Shown here piece after piece: positions 32,733 to 45,012 of a stretch of 64,000 nucleotides of DNA; position 1 is the first letter of the stretch; every line of letters begins with the position of its first letter. Source of the stretch: Agapanthus africanus (taxonomy: Eukaryota > Streptophyta > Magnoliopsida > Asparagales > Amaryllidaceae); the NCBI GenBank assembly GCA_030015575.1, contig JASDDO010000006.1:375060137-375124136 (forward strand), written 5' to 3'. A model generated the notes under the pieces. It saw only the letters and a list, made by a program, of their open reading frames with translations. It ran no database searches and was not told the DNA's origin. Made by a program: the position numbers and the translations under genes.

Positions 32733-35700
32733 ATGGATGAATATAGTCACAAACGATCTCCTGCAGGTTTCAGCTTCTCGAAAAGAGGTTCAAGCCTTTC
32801 TTTCAGGGAACCAAACAACAACAAAAAGAATATCCAGTACTGCAATAGATTAGGCTGCAGCACTAGATTCAACTCTATGAAAGCCCCTCAGATTAATAGC
32901 ACAGAAAAATCCAAGTACCCAAAGTCTTCATTTTGCTCTGTAAGCACCAAGTCCGTCGGTGAAAGCTCCTTGAAGCCACTTGCTGCCTCCACTTCTTCTA
33001 GAAAGCCTCACCAGCAACGAACAACCACCCGTGCATCGCCCGTAGCTACGGCACAGACGGCACAAACCAAGGAATCATCTAGTTCTAAATCACGTAAGCA
33101 AATTGCTATTCGTGATATTCCAAGTTCATCGTCATCGACATCGTCATCATCCTCATCCTCGTCCTCGTCCTCGTCATCATCATTTATTCGGCGTCCTATC
33201 ACAACTAAAAACATGGGACAAGTTACTAAACCTTTGTCACAATGTTTGGGATCGGGCCCACCAAGATACGGTATCAAGAATCTGAGTTGTTACGCTTCCT
33301 CTGATCTTAGAAATGGTAAAAGAGTTGCATCGGTTAGGAAAAGGCCCTCAGACGGCGAGAGCTCGAGTTCAAGCTCAAGCTCATCATCTGGTGGCAAGAG
33401 TATGATTGGGTCCTCGACAAATAGATCTTTGATGCCTCAACAAGCTCCGAGAAGGGCAAATCGGAATTTGACTAGGGATGGTCCGGTTTCGGTTAGGACC
33501 CGACGATCACCTGAGCAACGGGATGATCATATTGTTTCTGTATCGGAGCCTATTGTATACCCTCAACTTTCTCATGGACAATTAACTATTGATGAGGTTG
33601 GTTCTGAGAGTCCATCCAGATCTTTCCCTATGAATCCGCCTCCGATCTTTTCTAGCTCATGTAGTGGGCGACCAAGCTCTAGTGGAAGGAATGCCCAGAG
33701 CAGATTGATTTCTTCTCGTCATGGAGAGAGCAGCTCCTGTGGGCCCCTCGGAGATAGAGATGGGTATCGACGCTTCAACATGGAAGGAATTGCAGAGGTT
33801 AGTCTTTGATTCATTTCTATTAAATCTGTCGATAACCACTTTACTCAAAAAGCTCAAGGGTATGTATTGGTTTACAAATTAGAATAACCATAGTTCCATA
33901 GAATTATCTAAACGTAACTAACGCCAATATAAGTATAACACCCTTTTAATTTTTATTCAGCACATCAAATAAAATTTAGATGGATGTGGGGCTTTGGAAA
34001 CTAGAAGTTTGCATATCCTTCACCTCCACTTAAAAATAAACTCTGGTTATCTTACCCAAACAGGGCCTAAATGGATATGTGGTGGGTTAATACTTGTTGG
34101 GTGTAACTAAGTTAGTTACACTGTGCTGTAAAATAATCCACTACACGACTTTTTTCCGCGGTCAGCTCCGTCCATCTTGATATCCATCATCGAAAACATG
34201 GATATATCAAGTTTCATGTGATTTAAATACCGTTGATACATCAATCTTGGGTTATAAAATGTTCTATTTACGAAAACCGTTCATTTTGCAACTAACCGAT
34301 GCACATACAATAAGTTTTCAAATCACATGAAATTTTGTGTAATCATATTTTAGATGACGGAGATCAAGATGGACGGCGATCGTGGAAAATAATTCTTGCA
34401 TAGAGTGTAACTAACTAGGGAGTAAATTAGCCTTAGTTACACCTAGGGAGTAAATTAGCCTCTCCCATACTTTGTTTTATACTATCCAGCATTGTCCCTC
34501 ATGAAAAGAAAATCACACGAAGGAGAGTACCCTTTTTTTTTCTGTTTTTTGTTGAAACCCAGAACCGTTTACTTTCTAGAGCTTCGGAACCATGTTGTAA
34601 CAACTTCATCCAAAAGATTAGGCTGCTGGGTGATGGGTCAACGATTGTCTTATACTGTCCAACATATTTGAAGGTGGGTTTGTTTTTGTACACAGGTATT
34701 GTTGGCGCTGGAGAGGATCGAACAGGATGATGAGCTTACATATGAGGTGTTTATCGGACTGTGGTGGTACTATGTGCTTTTTTTTTAATTTTTACTTGGT
34801 GTTGGAAATAACTGAAATTATTTCTATTCTCACAGCAATTAATGGTGTTAGAGACGAATTTATTTTTGGGAGATTTCAGCTTTCATGATCAACATAGGGA
34901 CATGAGATTAGACATAGATAATATGAGTTATGAGGTATGCCCTTGTATTTGTATTCTGATATATTTTATTTTTTTGGGTAAAAAATTGTATTATAATATT
35001 GCTTGCTGCTTCATTTATTTTTCCTTTTATCCTGCATAGATTGACCATTCTTACCTATTGTATTACTTGGCTGGTACTTCTTACCGTCATATATCTATCA
35101 CTGTATAATATGAAGACCATTTAATAAATCAACACCCTTATACGTGTGATTATTAATTTTAAATTATGTATGGTGGTGCTCGAAAAATCTATTCTGATGT
35201 TGACTGTGGAGAAGACCATCAACTCATGTTTGTGAGATCTATTAACCTTTTATATTAATTTTCATGTTTGTTTTGATAGGAATTATTAGCCTTGGAGGAG
35301 AAAATGGGTAGTGTGAGCACAGCACTTTCTGAGGAGGAACTGTTGAAATGCATTAAGAAAAGCCGTTATGTTCCTGCTAGTCAATTCCCCGAGACGGATG
35401 CACGCGAGGATGATGATATTAAATGTAGTATATGTCAGGTATGATCATTCCATTGCAAAAAAAAGAATTTTATTTTTGAAATATAATTTATATGGGTGAC
35501 CACATTATTTTAGGGAAGTTGCAACTTCAGCTTTTATTGAAATTGTAACTTGTTACAAGCTAGGGCAAGCTATTCACTCTCAGAAGCCTATTCTTGTTTC
35601 AGGAAATAGACAATTAAATAAACATTGGTGGCCGAAATTGTCTACCCAAAAAAAAAAAATCTTTTAAGTTGCTAAAGAAAACTAATCGCTGTTTGGTCGA

Positions 35701-36040
35701 AGGCCTTCACTGGCTTATCAGCATCCGACGCCGTTAATTAGTCATTTATTGTATCAGATTTAATACAGCCAATAAATACCAATGAACTAGTTGAGAATTC
35801 AAGTCTCAGATGACAGATATAAATGAAGATTTTTTTTTCTTTCTCCTTTCCTCAAGAAGGTGGTTTATGATATTATCTTTTGAATTTCAGGAAGAGTACG
35901 TTATTGGAGATGAAGTGGGGAAATTGGCATGCAATCATCGTTACCATGTCGACTGCATCCATCAATGGCTTCAACAGAAGAATTGGTGCCCAATCTGCAA
36001 AAAATCAGCTTCGCCTCATGCTGAGGAAACAAAAGATTGA
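32733..36040 (+). CDS. RING-H2 E3 ubiquitin ligase (MBR1/HIP1-like), five coding exons
   Basis: Coding exons are 32733-33797, 34696-34746, 34836-34934, 35280-35438 and 35891-36040. All junctions are GT-AG and in phase, giving 507 aa. The C terminus is a RING-H2 finger with zinc ligands C454, C457, C472, H474, H477, C480, C491 and C494. The preceding region (about 353-440: IAEVLLALERIEQDDELTYE, MRLDIDNMSYEELLALEE, LKCIKKSRYVP) is typical of plant MBR1/MBR2 and HIP1-like ligases. The first exon is long, basic and disordered, with poly-Ser runs at about residues 131-150 and 210-219 encoded by TCN repeats. RING-H2 proteins bring an E2 enzyme to a substrate; the substrate cannot be read from sequence. 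ATG chosen because upstream frames close. Confidence 0.92.
34101..34442. mobile_element. Fold-back MITE-like element in RING gene intron
   Basis: Left end GTGTAACTAAGTTAGTTACAC pairs with right-end CTTAGTTACACC and AGTGTAACTAACTAGGG. Internal arms also pair: CCGTCCATCTTGATATCC on the left, GATCAAGATGGACGG on the right. Overall layout, with a TTTCATGTGATT motif and its inverse, resembles the MITEs at 37915 and 42541. I found no clear target duplication, so the ends are approximate. Confidence 0.55.
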
Positions 36041-36111
36041 AAGGGATCTCAAAGCCCCCTTTTCCTCTCCAATTCTCTGTGTGCATAAAACATCTGTCAT
36101 CTTTCTCGCGA

Positions 36112-36117
36112 AATAAA
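36112..36117 (+). terminator. Possible polyadenylation signal of the RING-H2 gene
   Basis: AATAAA lies 72 bp after the stop codon, followed by a T-rich stretch. It is the first such hexamer in the 3' UTR. Confidence 0.45.
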
Positions 36118-36299
36118 CCTCGGTTACAGAGAACATTTTTTCTTTAAACTGCTAAATTGAAATGTTCGAATTGTGGAGCACGCATTCTGTTTTTGTTCTG
36201 GTTGAAATAAGTTCAAATGCTTTCTGCTGCTGTCTTAACAAAATTTTGTCTCTACTTTTGTGCCTTGTTAACTTTGTATACATTTTACAAACTCATTGA

Positions 36300-37914
36300 A
36301 TAGCATCTTCAGGGGTTGCCAGCAGCTGCAACAGTTGCCCTCTTCAAGTGTTCTGAGTCGTCAAAAATATTTATAAACCATGCAAGGCGTTGTCTTGGAT
36401 AAGTCTCTAGTTGCATGTAAGAGATTTAGACAGGGATTTTCCTTCAAAATTAAAAAAACATGTGTTAAATTTAGATTCGATAACTGCACCTTCAGCGTCA
36501 CATAAAGATATGTTGTGGTCTCCAGCTGAGTTCAGACCATTTCATAATATGGGAAAGATTTCAAGGAGAGAAAATCAATGAGACAATATTCAGAATGTTT
36601 TCTCAGTAGGGATCTGAAGAACTACAAATACATATATGAATAAAGATGGAATTAAACATTTGTTACAATTATGAAATTTGCATGGCTGAAAAGGTAAGCA
36701 TTACAAGGATTTAGCCGCCGCAAAGGTCTACATTGGAATTTTGGAAGTAGTCAGATACACGACAATTTTAACCGGGAAGAGATCCACAATTGAGCAAGTT
36801 TTGATGCACAAAAGGAGAGGCATTGTATCTTACACGCAATCTCTCTTTGATCCATGGATCTGACACCGGTATTATGTTTTTTGAGCTATCTGCAACCTGA
36901 AATTAACAAAAAATATTATCTTATCAAGAAATCCAAACACAATGTTCTATCAGGTTGAGCGTAGCTACAAAATTCATCCAGAACTGCTAAAATTGCAACT
37001 CTTTCACTAACAAAGCTCTACAATGATCTATATGGAGGTAAAGCCCTACAATGAAAGAGGAATAAAACATGCCACAGATGTTCATTCCTATAATCGTGTA
37101 ATGAAATTGTGTGCTATAGTATGGAAATAGAAAAGTTTATATATAAACACATTGATAGCGAATATTTCATATCGCTTATTTAGGTTTGCAGCCATAGCTC
37201 CCTATGAGTTTCCGATAATCAATAAACCAAACAGTGATTGTTGTGTAATGGGCAAGTGGCCTGGTGTTACACCAGTCTATGATTCACTAACAGAGACACA
37301 TCTGTATGCTCATTATGAAAATTTCAAGTTATTTAATCGACATTCAAAGAAACATACATGGCAGCATAAAATAGACCTTCTTGATGCACACTCCTAAGAA
37401 AGGGTTCTTGTCTTTAAACACAAACACTTACTAGTGAAGTCAGTGTGAACCCATGTCTTGATAATTTTAATTTTTTGCCATAGAATTGCCGTGTTGTGCC
37501 AGGTTGTTATTGTGTTTCTTAGGTTCACACTGACTTAAAAACTCTTACTTGTAGAGAGAAACATCGGAGAATTCAACCAAAGCAGGAATAGGAAAATACC
37601 CCATAAGCAGAGTGTCAATTTGAGACATGTCTGAATTGAGCAACCACAAGTTTCTGCAACATTACCTGACCTGTACAAGAGAATGACTAGAGGATATATC
37701 AGATGCAAAGAAAGAAAAACGAAATCATGATATGATCAATATTTACAGTACATACAATTGGAAATGAAAATACGGAAACAACTCTCACACCTTATCAGAT
37801 CAGTTTACATAATGCATGCAAATCCACTATAACACAGGAAATAAAGATGAAATATACAGAAGACAAAAGAAGGATAAATGAATTACTACCATGGATAAAA
37901 CCAGAAAAGTTTAT
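36300..37914. other. Intergenic region, one possible minus-strand exon
   Basis: No recognised gene. On the minus strand, TTAATTTCAG before 36896 is a good acceptor. A frame of about 43 codons then runs to a stop near 36768, including SDPWIKERLRVRYN. It may be the last exon of an unidentified gene or transcript, or chance. Confidence 0.3.
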
Positions 37915-38313
37915 GAGAATAATGAAAAAAAGAGGCCATAGGAGGGGATTTCGTTAGGTGGCGTCCAAAATCTATATCCTCCACCATTTTATTGGACGAT
38001 CGGCATGCATCATCATCATCTTTATCATGTAAGATGTGGATACACCAAGTTTCACGAGATTCCACTACTTTTTCACCGTTGAATTAGCAATGTTAAATGT
38101 TCTATTGTCGGTAAACCGTTAATTTTGCACCCACTAAATCAACAGTGAAAAAGTGGTGAAATCACATGAAATTTGGTATATCCACATCTTAAATGATAAA
38201 TGATACAGATGAAGATGATGGATGCCGATCGTCGAAAAAAATCATGGAAGGTGTATTTTTTCGACGCCAGAGAAAGAAATTCCCTCCTATAACACCTTTC
38301 CTCCATTATTCTC
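37915..38313. mobile_element. Long-TIR MITE with a 9-bp target duplication (Mutator-like)
   Basis: 399 bp. Ends GAGAATAATG and CATTATTCTC are inverted, and imperfect terminal repeats extend some 90-100 bp inward, through ATAGGAGGG, GGCGTC and TTTCGACGATCGGCATCCATC-like segments. AAAGTTTAT flanks both sides (37906-37914 and 38314-38322), a 9-bp duplication as made by Mutator-like transposases. The interior encodes nothing. Confidence 0.85.
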
Positions 38314-38322
38314 AAAGTTTAT

Positions 38323-41300
38323 CACAATAGCTATAATAACTAATCAAATTAGTCATAGTAATGCCTGATGAACCACTGAAACATGGGAAACAAAGCTGAA
38401 AAGCACATAGAAACGAAAGAACGCTAAAACAGATCCACCTGCACATACCAAGCATTGGTTGAGCTTACAAAAGCAACTATATCTTCCTTGAACAAAAGAA
38501 TTAAAACAGGGGCTCAAGTTTATGGTGTTTCCGATGAAAGAAATAAGATTATGCATGTATATGCCAAGATTTAAAATCTCAGAATCAATATCAGCAGCAG
38601 GTGGTTACTTTTTGGATCGGAATCAGCCTTCTCTGGACGGAAATATCGGATTTATATCATTCAACAAAACAAAATTAGGAAATTCTTTAAATTAATAGTA
38701 AAAGCATCTATAACCATTTGATAAATTCTTTACCAATTAATGATATCTAAATGGGAATACTCGGTAAAAACAAGTATAATATTTTTAAAAATACTTTTAG
38801 TTATTAATGATGCCAGATAAAACGTAATTCAATAACTTCATACTAGAACCTTACTAACTAAATGGTAATCCCTCTATAACTCGATATCGGACAATATAGG
38901 TATTGAAACTCGGACATTCATTTTCTTATTCGGAATCGGTCATCTAAGATATCAGCCGAGATTTCAAACCATGGCACATGCTTATAACAAGCAACATCCT
39001 ATTTATTAAAAAAGGGAAAGAAAAAAAAGTAACATGCCTGTTTGTGAATAATTTACTCTCATTTGTGTTCATTCTAACAGAGTAAAAAATAGCTGGCTGC
39101 TTTGTGAGAGTTTTAAAGCCAAAAAATTAAAAATTAAAATAAAATATAATTAAATAAAAAAAATTCTTTGGCCAAACAAGAAAGCATGAAAGTTAATGCA
39201 ATTCTGCAACTTAATAAAATGTAATTGACCGTCAAGTTTCTGTTTAAATAGTCACCATCAGGTATCTGATAATAACCTTTTCTGGACATTGTCATCAAGT
39301 TCAGGCAGCAACATCAACAGAGAGAAAATTAACATAAGCCTTAGGTCATTTTTTAAAGAAAACCCTTCTGGACAGAAGAAGGAACAAACAACATATAAAA
39401 CAGTCCCATTCAAGGCATCTCTTTCTTCAGATAATCTATAATGATTGAAGAGAAGATACAACAGATTTAGCAGCACACCTGAGCTTTATGGGCATCCCAA
39501 ACCAATACCAACGGTACCCATTTTTTTCCTTTTGCCGTTCAACATTATATTTCAAGGCATGGATATGTACACAAACATGTACGTATAAATATACATATAC
39601 TCATATAATGAATATGGAAAATAATTGTGCATGCTATGTAAATAAATCTCTAGGTCTTACCTCAAACATCTGGTTCCTAGCATATAAGCATCACATAAAA
39701 ACAGTTTAAGCTTCTGATGAACTTTAAGTTCATTGAACACAACAAGCCATACAGAATAATCAGGTTATAGATATCAATTCTGAAGTGATAGAATCGTCTA
39801 AATTTTAAGTCAACTTGTTTAGCTCATTAGCAACTGTTGAAAGAGCCAGCATTATTATACCAAGAAAGAGCCTACTCAGCATGTTTGAAATAAATATCAG
39901 AAGAGAAAAAGGCGGGAACAAACAAATTGAACAATACCTCTGCAAGAGACCATTCGGATCTCTATTAATATTGGCGCCTAACCCTCAATGGCGTGGGGGT
40001 GAAAACAACCATTGCTACACTAAAAGTTAGCTCTGGCAACTGGCATGTTCTGATTGAGATTGGCTTGATCCAGAAGATCTTTGGTGTCTCTGGTGAAAGT
40101 GTTCAGTTGAACATAGAATCAATCAATATTCCTATCCAATATTATTTTCCTAATACAAATAAAGGAAATTAATGAACAAGTAAATAGTCTTATATTTAAT
40201 AAGCATGAAAATTTTACCATTTATTCCACAAATTTGAAGCTCACAAAGAATTGATTCTGACATACTATTCCGAGGCAAATTACAAGAACAATCTAGTTCA
40301 ATGTGGCAACTCTCTTCCCTGCTTGGATCAAAAACATATAGTACACAGCAAAAAAGTAGCATATGAAAAAAAATCAGGATAAAGAACCACGTCGGAGTTG
40401 GAATATGCATTCTAAATTCACTACTAAAGCATAAAGAGAAACAAACCTCTCTCTATCAACTTAATCATGTCGCCAACCCAACAAAATTGAAATAGAAGGA
40501 TTCATGAATAGGCAAAAAAGCAGAAACATATAACTCTTTGCTTTTTCCCGGATTCCTACATTTCCGATTTGGTCTTCTTGAACTCAAGCATGTAACATCA
40601 AAATCTTTGATCTAGAGAGCGAAGTACTCTTGAATACAAAATCCCCTCTGACCAACAGGCTCATAAGGGATTTCCATCTAGAAATTTCTCATTTATAAAA
40701 CCAAAAAAAAAGTTAGAAAGAGAAGTAAGAAATAAACAGTGCAAGCCAAAAGGTGAATAGAAATGCAAATTACCAGATTACATAATTCAAAGTATCATCT
40801 GACTCACTGAAACCATATTTTCTATGCTGTATTCCTATACATTGCACATAATAATATAGGATTTTTCAAGGAAGATATAAAAAGATGGATGGTATCTCAG
40901 AAGTGAACAACTTACATTTAGATAAGCAGTAAACAAAAGCGGGGTTTTAAAACCACCAGGTAAGTTCATGATGGAACACATAACATGATGTTGTTTAAGT
41001 TCTAACGAATCAAATCTCTGAGTTTTTTCATGTTGACATAACCTGAAACTCATTATATCATATTGAAGAAGACCCCCCCCCCCTCCCCCAACCCCCACAA
41101 AAAAACCACCCAAACAAACAAACAAAAAGAACTTTTGCACCTAATTGACAATATATTTTAGACAGCCTCCTTAGCTCCGACAAGGCAAGTATATAACTGC
41201 AACTCGTAGTTAGCAGGACTCTTCTCAGATCACCCTGAATTAGTGTCGGTTTACATATGAACTCAGGACCTCCAATAGATGCCGCAAATAGAGACCAAGC

Positions 41301-42540
41301 ATACACCAAAATAGAATTATCAGTTGGTGACCCGAGAAAAAGGATAAAAAAATGATGAGCTCGCTTAAAGTATTCTGACTGTCAATTATGTGCTCAGAGC
41401 ACTCTTCCCAAAATTTGTGCTGGGGCTCCAAATCGAAGTAGAGTTTATCTAAGTGCATCAGCTTAGACATGTCTCATTCTTCCAAACAGGCACAAGGAAA
41501 CCCTGAAATTTTCATGGTGAATAAATCACACAAATTATGAATTGCCAGCTTTTATGGTTGTGTCAATTGGAAGCCAAGCCGCCAAGGTATTCATGTATGT
41601 TAAAATGAGGTAGAAGTAACTATTAAACAGATGAATAAAATTAGTCGAAACTAGAAAGTAGATGGTAACTTCACATAAGAAATTTTGATATAAGGTGTAA
41701 CATGTATATTAGTAGTGTTTACAAGTCCAGCAATAGTTTTCAGAATCCAATAAAGGTATCATTATGAGGCTGAAGCATGCAAATGATAATTATGAGTGCT
41801 TTAGGGAGAAAAAGCTCATGTACAAAAGGATTTTGTTCGATGAAGAAATGCTCTGCATAGATAACCAAAGATGTGATATTGCAAGTGCACATTCACATGA
41901 CACTAAATAGTAAAAATGAACACACAAAAATATGTACCAGTGTACACCCTGAACACGTATACATGCACAAGTATTCAAACTAAGTGAAAAGTTGTTACAT
42001 ATAAGCTATAGATGAAAATTGATAAAACACAAACTTGCAAAATGAACAGACTCTAATACACACATGCATATTGCAAACACATATCGATACATATAAAGTT
42101 CTGTCCTTACACATTCATTATCAGTAAAAAAGCCAGCAGATATGTACCAATAATTTCCGACTGTCTAAATGTGTGCAGCACATACATATCTGCATAAATA
42201 CGAAAATAAAAATTTACTCGGTAGCATTACATTGTACATAGACATATGTACAGAGACTAAGTTTTATGTTTTAAGCGTAATCAAATACAGAAGTCAGCAT
42301 TCAAGTTTATATCACTTGAATAATTGACACATGCATGCAAGCGCAGATTCAAAACTGGTAGCTGAACTTGCATAAGCCCTTATCACGTCAGAACACAAAG
42401 ACGTTCAGGCTAAATTACCTATAAACATGCCATGGTAAAGATCAATAAGCAAAAACTGGCAATTCAATAACAGGCCAAAACCTGAACAAATAATTCATGA
42501 AAAGACTGTTCATGTAAGTTTTATATACAGATACACACAT
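38323..42540. other. AT-rich noncoding region, possible scattered minus-strand exons
   Basis: No gene identified. A few minus-strand stretches look codon-like: 40033-40107 (NTFTRDTKDLLDQANLNQN, ending in a stop), 39478-39530 (PLVLVWDAHKAQ before a GTGTGC donor-like site) and 39250-39310 (LPELDDNVQKRLLSDT). They do not form a model I can defend. A poly-C run is at about 41071-41092. Confidence 0.3.
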
Positions 42541-42928
42541 GAGGATAATGAAGGAAAGGTGCCGTAGGAGGGAATTTCCTCCTATGGCGTTCGAAAAAAT
42601 ACACCCTCCAAGATTTTTTTCGACGATCGGCACCCATCATCATCATCATCATCATCTAAGATGTAGATACACCAAATTTCATGTGATTCTATCACTTTTT
42701 CACAGTTGATTTAGGGGGTGCAAAATTAACGGTTTACTGACAATAGAACTTTTTACATTGCTAATTCAACGGTGAAAAAATGGTGGAATCACATAAAATT
42801 TGGTGTATCCACATCCAGATAATAAAGATAGAAGATGAGGATGCCGATCGTTCAAAAAAATGGTGGCGGATGTATTTTTTCAACGCCACCTAACGACAAA
42901 GCCTCTTAGGGCCTCTTTTCTTCATTAT

Positions 42929-42932
<4 letters not shown>
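42541..42932. mobile_element. Second copy of the long-TIR MITE family
   Basis: Ends GAGGATAATGAAGGAAAGG and CCTCTTTTCTTCATTATTCTC. The arms share TCGACGATCGGCACCCATCA and GATGCCGATCGTTCAAAAA with the copy at 37915. The centre also matches (AATTAACGGTTTACTGACAA and the CAGTTGATT segment). The right flank is a CT microsatellite, so a target duplication cannot be checked there. Confidence 0.8.

Positions 42933-43015
<83 letters not shown>
42930..43015. repeat. Palindromic compound microsatellite (CT)n(TA)n(GA)n
   Basis: A CT run (to about 42954), a TA run (to about 42980) and a GA run (to about 43015). The CT and GA arms are inverse of each other around the self-complementary TA centre, so the whole 86 bp can fold on itself. 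It starts at the right end of the MITE. Confidence 0.9.
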
Positions 43016-43022
<7 letters not shown>

Positions 43023-43887
43023 GTTGTTTATTTTGTTGATCATTTATTGAATTTTGCAATTTCAGCAGTAATTAAAAATAATTTCGCCTTTTTACCATCA
43101 TCATTATTTTTGCTTTCCCCATGGGCTGCGACACTGGAGTCAGGAAAACAAAAAATAAAGTGGAACGCAGAAAGAACAAACCTGATGCTTTATCATCATA
43201 ATACATGATGCAGTAACATGAGGGGATAATGAACAAATAAGTTATAATTCAATGGGTAACAATTATAAGAGGAAGAAAATGTGTAGAACAAGGCATTTTC
43301 TTACACAACTTATTACTGATACAAAGTAACTTGTTGGTACACCTCCAACAAAAGGCAAACATCAATGCTTAGTTAGACGAGCACAAAAAAGAAAAATATA
43401 CATAGCTCATTGTGCAGCAAATACTCATAGCAACCCATCAGAAAAAATAACTTCCTAGAAATCAAATAATCTTAAAATTGAAATAATCTAAAACGATCAA
43501 CAAAAACAGTAATTAAACCACCTGAGAATTTCGCATTTGATAATACATACACCGTGACCTGCGAAACTTATAGAACATGACTGTATAAGTTACAGAATGG
43601 TATCCTGCAAAACTGTCCGTCATTGTTGGAGCCCCCTCAATTAGCTGTAAATTACATGAAACCCCAGATATCTGATTTTCGTGGAGATGCCCTCTTCATG
43701 GAGTGTGAGAAAAATAAATGAACCCAAAAGGGCAAAGAAATCTTCTTTCTGTCGAACAGATTGGCCTTACAGAATGCGCCCTTTGTAGGGTCCCCAGTGG
43801 GCCCGAGCTTGATGTTACACTTGTTGGCCCACACTGACTAGAGCCCTTTGGCTGGAACTGAACCGGAACGTCGATTTTGGATTTACG
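43016..43887 (-). other. Downstream (3' UTR) region of the ADA1-like gene
   Basis: No coding frame is supported. The part next to the stop codon is probably 3' UTR; I could not choose a polyadenylation site. Confidence 0.35.
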
Positions 43888-45012
43888 TTATTCTTCAAAT
43901 GACCGGAGGCAAATTTTCTCTAGTAGCAAAGGCCAGTCTTCCCCTAGTTGCTGAGGGTTTAGTTCCATTGCTACCCTAAAATCTTGTAAAGATATTGGGC
44001 GATTATTAATCGGCTCACTTTGTATATGCATGTGATTTCCCTGCCAAATACCATTAATGGGCTTACCATGGATTTGCTGCTTGTAAACGGGCTGCTTCAT
44101 TTGCGCGTGTCCTGATCTCGATCCTGCTAACTCAGCACACGGCTTAATCAGCCTTTTCAAATAGGCATCCAACGTATTATTCAACATTTCAGCACAATCC
44201 AAAGCCACTCCTCCTATGCCTTGTGCTTCTGCTATTCTCTCCATCCGTTTCCTCAAATCCTCAGAATGGCACAAGTCACCACTCCTAAAGCTACTGATGG
44301 AGTTGCTAATGTTAACGCTAGCAGCAGCCAAGGCCAATGGCTTTCGGGTCCCACCGACGCTCGGAGCACAGAAAGGGATCCCAAGAGGAGCTTGCACAGG
44401 AACTTTCACTGCTGCCTTCAAATTGTTCCTCTGTTCAAAATCCTCGACTGCTACTTCAACTAATCCCATCGATGAATTCTCTACTCTTCTGGACCTCTTT
44501 GCTGGTTGCTCTGCCACTTCTAGATGTTGCACTGGTCTTTTCAAATCACACGAGCCCAAGTCACCATTTTCTCTGACAACAGTCTCATCATGAGGAGCTA
44601 GAGATTGATTGGCATTGGCAACATCTATCCTCCCATTTGGACCAAGAGGGCTTGGCCGATCCTTGATCCACCGATGAGCTGATCGGGACTTTCGGGGAGA
44701 TTGAGGCAAGATATCCCCATTTGACAGGACAGGAGGTAATGAATGCGACAGCTTCGAGGCATTCTTATCAACAGCTGACGGTGGTGGGGTTTTTGCCTCA
44801 CAAGCATTCTTAAAAACCGAGCGAATCAGCTGATTGTGCAAGGGGAGGTTCTCTCGCCCGAGGGTCAAAAGGCAGAGCTTGTTAAACTCAGGTTTACTTA
44901 GCTTCTGAGAAAGCAATCTATTCAAATAGCTGAAGTATCGCTGAGCTCGATCTGGACCTACGCGTTTCGTTATCTGGGATTTCAAATCCCCGAGATTGAT
45001 TCGAGTGTTCAT
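43888..45012 (-). CDS. SAGA coactivator subunit, ADA1/Tad1 (Hfi1) family
   Basis: A single exon of 374 aa. The N terminus MNTRINLGDLKSQITKRVGP, RYFSYLNRLLSQKLSKPEFN and the GRENLPLHNQLIRSVFKNAC segment are the signature of the SAGA-Tad1 domain. This subunit holds the SAGA histone-acetyltransferase complex together in the nucleus. The middle (about 75-200) is a disordered Ser/Pro linker with basic KRSRRV. A second conserved part covers about residues 215-310 (GIPFCAPSVGG, ERIAEAQGIGGVALDCAEML, LDAYLKRLIKPCAEL). The end is LPLLLEKICLRSFEE. An upstream in-frame ATG at 45070-45072 would add 20 residues, but family proteins start close to RI.L..LK.QI, so I chose 45012. Confidence 0.9.
   Translation of the reverse strand: MNTRINLGDLKSQITKRVGPDRAQRYFSYLNRLLSQKLSKPEFNKLCLLTLGRENLPLHNQLIRSVFKNACEAKTPPPSAVDKNASKLSHSLPPVLSNGDILPQSPRKSRSAHRWIKDRPSPLGPNGRIDVANANQSLAPHDETVVRENGDLGSCDLKRPVQHLEVAEQPAKRSRRVENSSMGLVEVAVEDFEQRNNLKAAVKVPVQAPLGIPFCAPSVGGTRKPLALAAASVNISNSISSFRSGDLCHSEDLRKRMERIAEAQGIGGVALDCAEMLNNTLDAYLKRLIKPCAELAGSRSGHAQMKQPVYKQQIHGKPINGIWQGNHMHIQSEPINNRPISLQDFRVAMELNPQQLGEDWPLLLEKICLRSFEE

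Noticed and set aside
35810..35890. Extended 5' part of the last RING exon
   Set aside because: It is intron sequence: the TTTCAG acceptor at 35885-35890 joins the RING finger correctly.
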